Assembly (NCBI RefSeq): GCF_003075075.1
Contig: NZ_QCYM01000065.1
Coordinates: forward strand, 1-47,880
DNA: 47,880 nt
Source: Labrenzia sp. 011
GTDB taxonomy: Bacteria; Pseudomonadota; Alphaproteobacteria; Rhizobiales; Stappiaceae
Direction of reading: 5' to 3'
This document shows positions 1-8,072 of this stretch, piece after piece; position 1 is the stretch's first letter, and the number at the start of each line of letters is the position of its first letter. The position numbers and the translations under genes were made by a program. The notes below the pieces were generated by a model. It was not told the origin of the DNA and ran no database searches. It was given only the letters and a program-made list of their open reading frames with translations.

Positions 1-504
1 GGAGACATGGGAAATCCCAGAAAATGGCTTGATGACACCCATAGAAACACGCTTGATTTCAGCAGAAATCTTATCGGCATTTTTCTTTAAGCTCGCATCT
101 ACCTTTACAACAGTGTTGTCGTTTGCCTTGATTTCCCCAAACTCAAATGTTTTCCTAGAGTCGGAAGAAATCTAACGAACATAATTCACAAATCTAAGAG
201 ATAGCCTTCGTGCCGCTGGTCTATCGTAGTAGATAGAAGACACACCAGCATGAAAATATTCCACGCCAGATTGCTTACTTGCCGTGTCAATTGGGACTTC
301 CTTAACGCGAGCTGTCGCAGTGTTCTTTTCTAATCCATCGATAAGATATCTAGAACGTCTTCCGCCATTAGCTTGCTCATCAGCCTCTGCTAAAGCTTGC
401 ATGAACTTAAAAAATTTGCGTGCGAAAGCCTCACCATCAACTTCCTTGTTGAAGGCGGGTAACCCGTGAAGGGTTAACGTCAGTGTCTCCCTTTGATCAG
501 ACAT
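1..504 (-). pseudogene. Unknown gene with in-frame TAG, 3' end outside window
   Basis: The frame opens at ATG 502-504 (MSDQRETLTLTLHGL) and runs 110 codons to TAG at 172-174. The same frame then continues 57 further codons without a stop to the window edge, and the residues after the TAG look like real protein (for example FEFGEIKANDNTVVKVDASL). This fits one longer gene interrupted by an amber codon: a nonsense pseudogene, a readthrough case or a base error. I do not recognise the family. The stretch is visibly richer in A+T than everything to its right and has no clear Shine-Dalgarno sequence, so it may be the edge of a transferred segment. No function can be given. Confidence 0.6.
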
Positions 505-614
505 TCAAACGATCAGCCACGCTTTTCTAAAACACTATCACGCATCTACGCTTCGGTAAAAAGGTAAAGATTTAAGCCAACGGCAGGACGTGCCGGAGGA
601 GGGGAAGAGCACAC

Positions 615-639
615 AAAAAAGGCGGCCGATAGGGCCGCC
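615..639 (-). terminator. Intrinsic terminator of the giant coiled-coil gene
   Basis: A perfect 7-bp stem (621-627 GGCGGCC with 633-639 GGCCGCC) has a 5-nt loop. Read on the minus strand it is followed by six U residues (620-615). It sits about 25 nt past the stop codon at 663. The plus-strand side has four T residues, so it may work weakly in both directions. Confidence 0.85.
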
Positions 640-662
640 CTTTTCATTCTGTTGACCGCGGC

Positions 663-3600
663 CTAGTCGAGGCGGCCGCTGGCGTGGGCCAGCATGGTGT
701 AGACCTTGCCCGTGTCCGAGGTGAGATATGTCTGGCCCAGCATGTTGTCGCGATCGTTGCGCGAGACCTGGGCGAGAAGCTGCTCGAAATCGGCCACGTA
801 GCGTTCCACTGCGGTGCGGAACTCGGGGTCGCGGGAATACTTCTGACGGATCTCGTCGAAGGTCTGCTGGCCCTGCAGCGTGTAGAGACGCCGGGTGAAC
901 ACATGCCGTTCTCCGTTGCGATACCGGTTCCACAGATCGACGAAGGTCTCGTGATCGATTGCCCGGGCGATATCGACGGACAGGGAATTGAGGCTTTCAA
1001 CGGTCTGCAGCGGCGTGCGGTCGAGCTGGGTGTCGGAGCTGGGATCCTCGTCGCGCGATGCACGGCGCAGGAGATCGGAAACCCAGCCCTTGCCGCCTGA
1101 TACGCCGGCGTCGGCCTGTTGTGCCGGCTGCTGCCGTCGGGTGTCGATCGGACGGCCCTGGGCAGCCGGACGATGTTCGGCGGCAGGAGCCGGTTGCGGG
1201 CGGGCCGGTGCGGCGGGGGCGTAATTTGCCGGAGCCGGTACCGGCGACGCGGCAGCGCCTGCCATTGCGGCCTGCGGTCGGGAAATGTCGAGGACATTGG
1301 ACTGTTTGGCCACGATTTCCGACAATTCGGTCAGCGCGCGGATCTGCTCGTTGACCACCTTGCGCAGCGCAGCGGAGGATTCCTCGGCCTCGTCCGGCAG
1401 GTTGAGGACGCCCTGTTTCAGTTCGGAGCGGGTCGCTTCCAGTTCGCGATGAACGTCGCGGGCCACGTCGCGCATGCGTGCGGCCGCATCGTTGAAGCGC
1501 TCGGATGCCTCGCTTACCGTGCGGGTCATCTCGGCGATGATGTCGTCCTGAGCGGAGCGGATCGCATCGCGTGCCTTCTGGCCTTCCATGCCGGCCGTCA
1601 GGCGCATGGATTCGAACTGTTCGGCCACCTGCCTTGAGGCAGCTTCGGCAGCCGCACCCAGCACGTTGGCCGCTTCGCGGGCCTTGTCGTCGGCCGTTTC
1701 CAGCGTGCTGGACAGGGTCTGCGTGAAGGAGCGCATGAGACTGTCGACGGCTTCGGTTTTCGCCAGCAGCGTATCGGCCACGTCCTCGATCGCCGTGCGG
1801 CGGTCGGTGACGCGGGTTTCCACGCTCCGGTTGGTTTCCTCCAGATGACGGGCCGCCTTGGTCAGTTCCTCCGACTGGTCGCCGAAGCGGCTCGTCAGGT
1901 TGGTGATATCCGCAAGGGTGGTTTCCGTTACGTCGCGCAGGTTGGCAACCTGTTCGGTAATGGAGGATGTCGTCAGATTGGTCTCGGTCACCGCGCGGTC
2001 GACCGCGGAGCGGAACTCGCCGGCGCGGCGGGCAAGATTGCCTTCCACTTCGCTGAGGTTCTCCCCGGCCGAGGCGACAATGTCCTGCAGGTTGGTGTTG
2101 GAGGCCTCGATCTTCGTAAGGATCTCGGTAACATCGGCTTCCAGCCGGCGCTTGGTCTCCGTGAGCAGGGTCGTGGCGTGTTCGCTGCGCTCGTTGATGC
2201 TGGTGACGATCCGTTCTCCGGCATCTACCAGCGAACGGGTTGCGTCCAGCCCGGTGTGGGCGAAGGCATCGGTGACATCGCGGCCCTTGACCGTGATGGC
2301 TTCCAGGATGGCCCCATGGACCTCGGACAGGCGTCCGGTCAGATCGTTGGCGCGCAGTTCGATGGCCTTGACCAGTTCGTTGCCATCCGTGCCGACAATC
2401 TTCGCCAGTTCGCCGGAACGGGCGCCGAAGGCCGCATTGAGGGTGGTGGCCTTTTCCAGAAGCTCGTTGGCGACCTCGTTGCCGCGACCCACCAGCAGTT
2501 CCGCGGCTTCCGCCACGGCGCTGTTGACCCGGGCGCGGACAATTCCGGCTTCGCTCGACATCTGGCCGCGGATCTCTTCCAGAGTCTTGGCGAGTGTCAG
2601 GCGGGCCTGTTCGCTTTCGGCGGACAGGTTGCCGGAAATCTCGGCGATCAGGCCGGACAGGTCGTTGCGGACCTTGTCGCTTTCCCCGGTGAGCGAGCCG
2701 CTGAATTCCGCCAGCGTGCCTGCATAGAGGGTGCGGGCCTTTTCGCTTTCCGCAGCCATGGCGCGGGCAGCTTCACCGACCGCGGAGAGCACAAGATCAC
2801 GGATCTTGCTGCTTTCGCCGGACATGGAGCCGGTTGCCTGCTGCATGGCCGAAGTGACGGCATCCGCTGCCTTCTGGCTTTCTCCCACCAGAACGCCGCG
2901 GGCTTCGCCGACGGTGCCAAGCACGATCTGGCGCATGCGGTCGCCTTCGCCGGAAAGCTTCTCGGTCGCCTGGCTGAGGGCCCCGTCGACAATCTCGACC
3001 GTCTTGTTGCGTTCCTCGGACAGGGACTGGACCGCGGCTCCGACGGCTTCCTGAACCACATCGCGCAAGCGCGTGCTTTCGGTAGACAGGGTCGTGCCGG
3101 CTTCGGCGATCACGGTGGTGAGGATATCCCGGGCACGCTCGCTTTCATCGGTGAGTGTGCCGGAGATGCTTTCCAGGCGCTCGTTGAGCAGCGTCTCCAG
3201 CTGGGAGGCGCGGGTATCGAGAGTTTCGGCGACCTCGAAGACCTTGGCGCCCAGGGACACGTTGATCTCGGCGATCCGCTCGGAGAGGGACTCGGTGAGT
3301 TCCGCGCTCTGTTTGCCCAGAACGCTGCCGGCTTCCGCCAGCCTGTTGTCCAGTGCCGAGGTCATTTCCTCCTGGCCTTCGACGAAGGCCTGGGCGATTT
3401 CCTTGGTGCGGGAAATCAGGGTCTCGGAAATCTGGCGTGCCCGGGCGTCGAGCGTCTCGTCGATCCGGTCCGTGCCGCTGGTCATGGAAACCGACAGCAG
3501 TTCGGCCTTTTCGGCCATGGCCGATGCCGCACCGTCGACACGGGTCGACAGGGTCTGGCCGATCTCTTCGGCACGTTCGGCCAGGGTGTTGCCTGCGTCT

Positions 3601-6044
3601 TCGATGCGCTGACCGAGCTGCATGGTGATGGCGTCGGAACGATCCGCAAGAATATCGGTGATGTTGCGGGTCTTTTCCTCCAGCGCATCACTGATACCGC
3701 TCGTGCGGTGGTCGATGGCATCGGAGAGGATCTGCGTGCGGGTCTCAAGGGTCGCCTCGAAGGCAGCCGTCCGCTGGTCCAGGGTGAGATCCAGCGTGTT
3801 GATGTGGCTGCTGAGCGAGGTGTCTATCGTTGCGATCCGGTCGCCGAGTGAAACATCCATCATGTCGATGCGGGTCGCGAATGTGTTGTCGAGGCCGGAC
3901 AGGCGGTTGTCGAGGGCTTCCGACAGGACTTCCGTCCTGGAATCGAAGGCTTCGATCAACTGGCCGCCGCGTTCGCCGACAAGGGTCTCCAGTTCGGCCA
4001 GACGCGAGGACAGGCCTTCCTGAAGGGCGTGGCCACGCACGTCCAGTGTTTCGGCGATCTTGCCGCTGATTTCGTTGATGTTGCTGGTGACACGGTCGCC
4101 GCGGCTGCCGATGAGCTCGGCAAGCTGGGTGCCGGTTTCGGCAAGCTTCTCGGTGAGAGCGGATGTCTGTTCGCCGAGACCGGTGGAGAACTGGTAGGAA
4201 ATGCCTTCCAGTGTCTGGCGGAAGCCGTCCGTCTGCTGTTCCAGAACTGCCGCCATCTCGTTGCTGCGGGCTGCCAGTCGTTCGTCGAGCTCGCTGCCGT
4301 TGATGGAAATCGCGGTGTAGATGCGTTCGGAAATCGTGTCGAGCTTCTCTGCGAGTTCCCCGCCGCGCCCGGTGATGGTTTCGGTCAGCGTTCCTGCCGT
4401 CTCGTCCAGCTTGGAGGCGATTTCGCCGCCGCGCAGGGAGAGGTCTACAACAATGCTTTCGCCGGTTCCCCGCAGGATTTCAGCCACTTCGGTAGAACGG
4501 CTGGACAGGGTTTCGACGATTTCGGCACCACGGATGGAGATGGTGTCGGTAACGGTCTGTCCGCGTTCGGAGATGCTTTCGACGACCCGGTTGCCGGTGG
4601 CGGCAAGGGACTCGTCCAGCGTGGTCACGCGGGTGTCTACGGTGGCGACCAGTTCTTCGGTGCGGCTGGTGATCGTGTCGATCAGGCGGCCGGACGTCAG
4701 CGACAGGTTGGCATTAATTTCCTCACCGCGCTGGGTGATGATGTCGCCGACCGAGGCTCCGGTGCTTTCCATGGAATGCCGGAATTCATCGGCCTTGGTG
4801 CTCAGGGTCTCGATGACGGAGGTGCTGGAGGAGGTGAGGGTTTCGTTGATGTCGCTGCCACGCGCTGTCAGCGTCTCGACGAACTTGTTCGCCGTTTCGG
4901 CGAAGCGTTCGTTCACCTCGTTGCCGCGCTCCGTCATGGTTTCCCACATGGTGGAGCCGGTTTCGGCGAGATTGCCGACCAGTTCGTTGCCGGTGGTGGA
5001 CAGGCGGGAGACATAGTCTTCCGCGCGCAGGGTGAGGGAATCCACCAGCTCGCTGCCGGAAGCGTGCAGGGTCGCGCCAAGGGTTTCGATGCGTGAATCC
5101 ACGCTGGAGGTCAGTTCCTCCACGCGGCTGTTGACGGCATCGATCATCCGCTGGGTGGCCTGTTCGACCGTGGTGCCCAGTTCGCCGGACGTGTCGGTCA
5201 TCTGGGAGGCGAAGCTCTCGTGGGCGCCGGCGATGGTTTCGCGCACCCGCTCGGCATTCATGACGATGGATTCACGCTGGCTGACCAGTTCCTCGATCAG
5301 GCTGCGGATCTTGAGTTCATTGTCGTTATAGGAGCGTTCGAGGGAAGAGACCTCGTTGTGGACCAGAACTTCCAGCTCGCTGGCGCGGGCGATCGCGCGC
5401 TCGATGCCGTCGCCCATGGCCGCGACTTCGCGGCGGATGGCCTGTCCGACACTGAGGATGGATTCCTTGGCCATGTCCTCCGGTTCGGCGAGCCGCAGTG
5501 CGACTTCCGTCATGCCGCGGGCGACGATGCGCATTTCCTGCGCCCGCCAGATCATCATGGCCATCACGAAGAAGAAGATGATCGGCACGATGATCCCGGC
5601 CCCGGCCAGGATCATCTCGGGCGAGGCGAGCAGCGCCTGCGGATCGTTGAGGGTGGCAATCCTGTCGGGGAAGGCGGTCAGGAAGAGGCTGCTGCCGAGA
5701 GCGGCCCAGATGGCGCTCAGGGCGAGGGCGCCCCAGAAGGGTGTGGAAGAGGGCCTGCGCTGCAGGGCATAGATCAGCGTGCCGATGTTGCGGCGGTCGT
5801 CATTTGCCGCAGGCGGGCGTCCGCCGCGTCCCCGGCGCCTGGACTGGCGCTGTTCGTCACGCTGGGACTGGCCCTGCTTGGTCGTCTGGGACCTGCGCCC
5901 CGTGTCCGCTTCCACAGCCAGGTTCGCTTCAGTCGCCGTTTCCGTCGCTGCAGTGTCCGGGCCGCCGAAATCAAGCTTCAGGGCTTCTTCAACAGCAGAG
6001 AGTGCTGCTTCCGCCGGATCTTTCGCCTTTATCGGATTTGCCAT
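663..6044 (-). CDS. Giant membrane-anchored coiled-coil protein, GPR/RgsE-like (apolipoprotein-type repeats)
   Basis: About 1793 residues. A charged Arg/Gln-rich cytoplasmic head is followed by two membrane segments at about 104-124 and 144-166. Then come some 1400 residues of amphipathic helical repeats of the type LDxRxxELxxxL, matching the apolipoprotein A1/A4/E pattern. A Pro/Ala linker (around 1600) leads to a conserved C-terminal globular end ending GRLD. Architecture and size recall the growth pole ring protein GPR of Agrobacterium and RgsE of Sinorhizobium, which organise the polar growth zone; assignment here is inference. I chose ATG 6042-6044 because GAGG lies 9 nt upstream; the ATG nine codons earlier (6071) has no ribosome site. 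Monocistronic, with its own terminator. Confidence 0.75.
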   Translation of the reverse strand: MANPIKAKDPAEAALSAVEEALKLDFGGPDTAATETATEANLAVEADTGRRSQTTKQGQSQRDEQRQSRRRGRGGRPPAANDDRRNIGTLIYALQRRPSSTPFWGALALSAIWAALGSSLFLTAFPDRIATLNDPQALLASPEMILAGAGIIVPIIFFFVMAMMIWRAQEMRIVARGMTEVALRLAEPEDMAKESILSVGQAIRREVAAMGDGIERAIARASELEVLVHNEVSSLERSYNDNELKIRSLIEELVSQRESIVMNAERVRETIAGAHESFASQMTDTSGELGTTVEQATQRMIDAVNSRVEELTSSVDSRIETLGATLHASGSELVDSLTLRAEDYVSRLSTTGNELVGNLAETGSTMWETMTERGNEVNERFAETANKFVETLTARGSDINETLTSSSTSVIETLSTKADEFRHSMESTGASVGDIITQRGEEINANLSLTSGRLIDTITSRTEELVATVDTRVTTLDESLAATGNRVVESISERGQTVTDTISIRGAEIVETLSSRSTEVAEILRGTGESIVVDLSLRGGEIASKLDETAGTLTETITGRGGELAEKLDTISERIYTAISINGSELDERLAARSNEMAAVLEQQTDGFRQTLEGISYQFSTGLGEQTSALTEKLAETGTQLAELIGSRGDRVTSNINEISGKIAETLDVRGHALQEGLSSRLAELETLVGERGGQLIEAFDSRTEVLSEALDNRLSGLDNTFATRIDMMDVSLGDRIATIDTSLSSHINTLDLTLDQRTAAFEATLETRTQILSDAIDHRTSGISDALEEKTRNITDILADRSDAITMQLGQRIEDAGNTLAERAEEIGQTLSTRVDGAASAMAEKAELLSVSMTSGTDRIDETLDARARQISETLISRTKEIAQAFVEGQEEMTSALDNRLAEAGSVLGKQSAELTESLSERIAEINVSLGAKVFEVAETLDTRASQLETLLNERLESISGTLTDESERARDILTTVIAEAGTTLSTESTRLRDVVQEAVGAAVQSLSEERNKTVEIVDGALSQATEKLSGEGDRMRQIVLGTVGEARGVLVGESQKAADAVTSAMQQATGSMSGESSKIRDLVLSAVGEAARAMAAESEKARTLYAGTLAEFSGSLTGESDKVRNDLSGLIAEISGNLSAESEQARLTLAKTLEEIRGQMSSEAGIVRARVNSAVAEAAELLVGRGNEVANELLEKATTLNAAFGARSGELAKIVGTDGNELVKAIELRANDLTGRLSEVHGAILEAITVKGRDVTDAFAHTGLDATRSLVDAGERIVTSINERSEHATTLLTETKRRLEADVTEILTKIEASNTNLQDIVASAGENLSEVEGNLARRAGEFRSAVDRAVTETNLTTSSITEQVANLRDVTETTLADITNLTSRFGDQSEELTKAARHLEETNRSVETRVTDRRTAIEDVADTLLAKTEAVDSLMRSFTQTLSSTLETADDKAREAANVLGAAAEAASRQVAEQFESMRLTAGMEGQKARDAIRSAQDDIIAEMTRTVSEASERFNDAAARMRDVARDVHRELEATRSELKQGVLNLPDEAEESSAALRKVVNEQIRALTELSEIVAKQSNVLDISRPQAAMAGAAASPVPAPANYAPAAPARPQPAPAAEHRPAAQGRPIDTRRQQPAQQADAGVSGGKGWVSDLLRRASRDEDPSSDTQLDRTPLQTVESLNSLSVDIARAIDHETFVDLWNRYRNGERHVFTRRLYTLQGQQTFDEIRQKYSRDPEFRTAVERYVADFEQLLAQVSRNDRDNMLGQTYLTSDTGKVYTMLAHASGRLD

Positions 6045-6137
6045 ATAGGGTCGCCTCACGTCCGTACTCATTACACACCGGTAATTTCAGCCGGCTGCTG
6101 TTGCAGCCTTTCCACAGTGACTACCGGATGCGTCAAT

Positions 6138-6172
6138 TTTACGGTCGCTGTTTCACAAAACAGCACCGTAAA
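6138..6172. repeat. Inverted repeat in divergent promoter region
   Basis: Arms TTTACGGT-c-GCTGTTT (6138-6153) and AAACAGCACCGTAAA (6158-6172) pair over 15 bp with one bulged C and a 4-nt loop. It lies in the 280-bp gap between the divergent giant coiled-coil gene and the small gene at 6325. There is no T tract, so an operator or a leader hairpin is more likely than a terminator. Confidence 0.55.
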
Positions 6173-6324
6173 TCTTGTCCATGAGGAGGGCCGCCGCTGA
6201 CCGACCGTGAACTTTCCGTTCGACGGTACACTCCCCACCTTGCCGCATCAGTAACTGTAATGGCACAATCTCTCCTAACGAACAAGAAACGGCAATAGCG
6301 CGAGTCACTTAGGGGACGGTTTGA

Positions 6325-6639
6325 ATGCCTGAATCGAAGCATGACGACGTGGTGAAAGAGGGCCGGAACACCACTTCAGGTGTTGCGCTGAAAGCGGAAA
6401 ATTTAACCGCTGCGCAAAAGCGATGGTTACTGAAGGGGCTCGATCAGCCCGGCGGGAAGTTACCATTGTTCGACAGCAGCGGACGGGAAATTCCGGCGCG
6501 TACAATCCGCGCCTGTATCGACGCGGGCTGGGCAGAACCTTGGTTTTCCAACCCAATCAAGCCCGATTGGCTGGTCTGCAAGCTGACGCCTGCAGCGATT
6601 GATGTTCTCTCCGCAAGTCAAAACCGGAATAAACGTTAA
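6325..6639 (+). CDS. Small conserved-looking protein of unknown function
   Basis: 104 residues, soluble, with no signal peptide or membrane segment. The ATG at 6325 has GGGGA about 8 nt upstream. After a polar N-terminus (residues 1-25) the sequence looks like one compact helical domain: LTAAQKRWLLKGLDQPGG, a short strand KLPLFD, RTIRACIDAGWAEPW, then LTPAAIDVLSAS. The spacing resembles a winged-helix fold with a C-terminal helix, but I cannot name a family and do not claim DNA binding. It is divergent from the giant coiled-coil gene and is followed by a strongly A+T-rich gap that probably holds the promoter of the Hpt gene. Confidence 0.65.
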   Translation: MPESKHDDVVKEGRNTTSGVALKAENLTAAQKRWLLKGLDQPGGKLPLFDSSGREIPARTIRACIDAGWAEPWFSNPIKPDWLVCKLTPAAIDVLSASQNRNKR

Positions 6640-6724
6640 CGCCGAATCAGATGATTAAAATTTTATCGATTCAATAAAACGGCGGATTTGCAAGGACTTT
6701 TTTAATCTCGTTTTGAAACCTGTG

Positions 6725-6740
6725 TTAATCCGCGTTAACC
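6725..6740 (+). promoter_or_regulatory. CtrA-like box with 6-bp spacing upstream of Hpt gene
   Basis: TTAATCCGCGTTAACC has two TTAA half-sites separated by 6 bp; the CtrA consensus is TTAA-N7-TTAAC. It lies in an A+T-rich stretch about 150 bp before the Hpt start. The one-base spacing difference makes this a weak call. Confidence 0.35.
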
Positions 6741-6891
6741 AAAAAAACAATTTTTTGGGGACATTCGGCCAAAGGGCGGGTCCGGAGGGCCGGTTTAACC
6801 GCGTGTTTGGGGATCCGGGCGCACAGTTGCGCAAGTCATAGCTTGCGGCGGGGTGCCGTCAGGCATGAGCAAAGCAGTTTGGAGCACCCTC

Positions 6892-7254
6892 ATGGCCCCT
6901 TCATCCATGGCCCGTGTCGCCGGCCGGGCCGGACCCGAAGCACCGATCGATCTGGTGCGGCTGGCCACCAACACGCTTGGGAACCGGGATCTGGAAGTTC
7001 AGGTCCTGCATCTTTTCAAGTCGCAATCCACCACCACACTCGAACGGCTGGCGCGGGAAACCGACGCGGCGGTCCGGCTCGACCTCGTGCATACGCTGAA
7101 AGGCTCGGCGCTGGCGATCGGGGCGGAACGGGTCGCCGTGGTCTGCGAAACCCTCGAGGGAAAGATGAAAGCCGCACCCGATCCCGCGACCGAAGGCCTG
7201 ATTGCCGCCGTCGACGAGACCAACCGCTACATCCGGGATCTTCTGGAAGGCTGA
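6892..7254 (+). CDS. Hpt domain phosphotransfer protein
   Basis: 120 residues from ATG 6892, chosen because GGAG (6881-6884) sits 7 nt upstream; in-frame starts at 6853 (GTG) and 6865 (ATG) have poorer sites. A single histidine-phosphotransfer four-helix domain fills residues about 18-120. The phosphorylatable histidine is expected at residue 67 in VHTLKGSALAIGA, the Hpt signature. Such proteins shuttle phosphate between hybrid histidine kinases and response regulators. No kinase or regulator is adjacent, so its partners are unknown. It is not a ChpT-type protein, which is larger and has a degenerate ATPase domain. Confidence 0.85.
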   Translation: MAPSSMARVAGRAGPEAPIDLVRLATNTLGNRDLEVQVLHLFKSQSTTTLERLARETDAAVRLDLVHTLKGSALAIGAERVAVVCETLEGKMKAAPDPATEGLIAAVDETNRYIRDLLEG

Positions 7255-7396
7255 AACCGGAGGCCTGATTGAAGGGGAAGGGCGGTAACGACCTTCCTTG
7301 CGAGGCGTCTGTCCTGTTTCCCTTGCCTGCCGCTCCCATCCGGACCGCAGGGGCAATTTGTCCGGGGTAGATTGACGCGCGGAAACGGCACGGTCC

Positions 7397-7424
7397 TTGA
7401 CCTTTTTCGCGGAAGCTTTATGTC
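7397..7424 (+). promoter_or_regulatory. Possible promoter for ferredoxin gene
   Basis: The 291-bp gap 7255-7545 holds no gene. TTGACC (7397-7402), a 16-bp spacer and TATGTC (7419-7424) resemble a housekeeping promoter; the -10 element is poor. The only other structure is a weak 6-bp inverted repeat GGAAGG/CCTTCC near 7275-7300 that could end the Hpt transcript. Confidence 0.3.
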
Positions 7425-7545
7425 GGGACGACCGGAGCGCGATGCGCCCTATGTGAATCGTTTGGAGCGGGCCGCCAGAGCCCGGAAGGTTCACGGCGGG
7501 TATGCAGCGCTGCATTGACCACAATTCGAGGCCTGGACGCGACGC

Positions 7546-7866
7546 ATGCCGAAGATCACCTATATAAACGCCGATGGAACCCGGACCGATGTGGACGCCG
7601 CCGAAGGCTCCACCGTGATGGAGAATGCCATCAAGAACATGGTTCAGGGCATCGAAGCGGAATGCGGCGGCGCTTGCGCCTGCGCCACCTGCCATGTCTA
7701 TGTGGACGAAGCCTGGACGGACAAGACCGGCACGGCGGAACCGATGGAAGAGGACATGCTCGACTTCGCTTATGATGTGAAGCCGACCTCCCGCCTGTCC
7801 TGCCAGATCAAGGTCACCAGCGAGATGGATGGCCTGGTGGTTCATGTGCCCGAGCGGCAGGCCTAG
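7546..7866 (+). CDS. [2Fe-2S] ferredoxin, adrenodoxin type
   Basis: 106 residues, a full-length vertebrate/bacterial-type [2Fe-2S] ferredoxin. The cluster ligands follow the C-x5-C-x2-C...C spacing: Cys40, Cys46, Cys49 (within CGGACACATCHVY) and Cys86 (RLSCQI). An extra Cys44 lies inside the loop. The acidic stretch EPMEEDMLDFA (about 65-75) corresponds to the partner-binding helix of adrenodoxin-like proteins. It carries electrons in the cytoplasm, typically to P450s or in Fe-S assembly; the alphaproteobacterial relative is the FdVI type. No reductase, P450 or isc gene is adjacent, so the partner is unknown. The upstream ribosome site is weak (GAGG about 14 nt away). Confidence 0.92.
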   Translation: MPKITYINADGTRTDVDAAEGSTVMENAIKNMVQGIEAECGGACACATCHVYVDEAWTDKTGTAEPMEEDMLDFAYDVKPTSRLSCQIKVTSEMDGLVVHVPERQA

Positions 7867-7906
7867 GGCCTGTCGCGTTAAATTGACTTCAGGCAATCAC
7901 CCGAAC

Positions 7907-7925
7907 GCATTTGCGATGCAAATGC
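7907..7925 (+). terminator. Hairpin after ferredoxin gene
   Basis: A perfect 8-bp stem, GCATTTGC / GCAAATGC with a 3-nt loop GAT, lies 41 nt past the ferredoxin stop. There is no T tract, so termination is uncertain. A second imperfect stem (CCCGGCA 8023-8029 with TGCCGGG 8047-8053) sits before the end of the convergent MFS gene. Confidence 0.4.
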
Positions 7926-8072
7926 CGCCTCGGGCGTCTGCCCGAAGCCAGGAATCCGTTTGGACGCGATACGCTTCAGAAATCTCCCGGATTTCAACCG
8001 GCACTCGGTCGCTCGGCCGGTCCCCGGCAAGGGAGCATTCTTTTCCTGCCGGGAGCTTGCGGCGGCGTCCGC

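Noticed and set aside
238..250. Recoding to pyrrolysine or selenocysteine at the left-edge stop
   Set aside because: The codon is TAG, not TGA. There is no nearby pyl gene or insertion element, and one codon in an unrecognised gene does not support recoding over a simple mutation.
238..660. Defence island or prophage edge at the left end
   Set aside because: Only one interrupted gene of unknown family is visible, with no integrase, tRNA, att site or defence domain.
1845..3851. 668-codon open frame on the plus strand inside the giant coiled-coil gene
   Set aside because: It is the antisense shadow of a high-G+C repetitive gene. Composition is Gly/Asp/Arg-rich without any domain, and no ribosome site is present.
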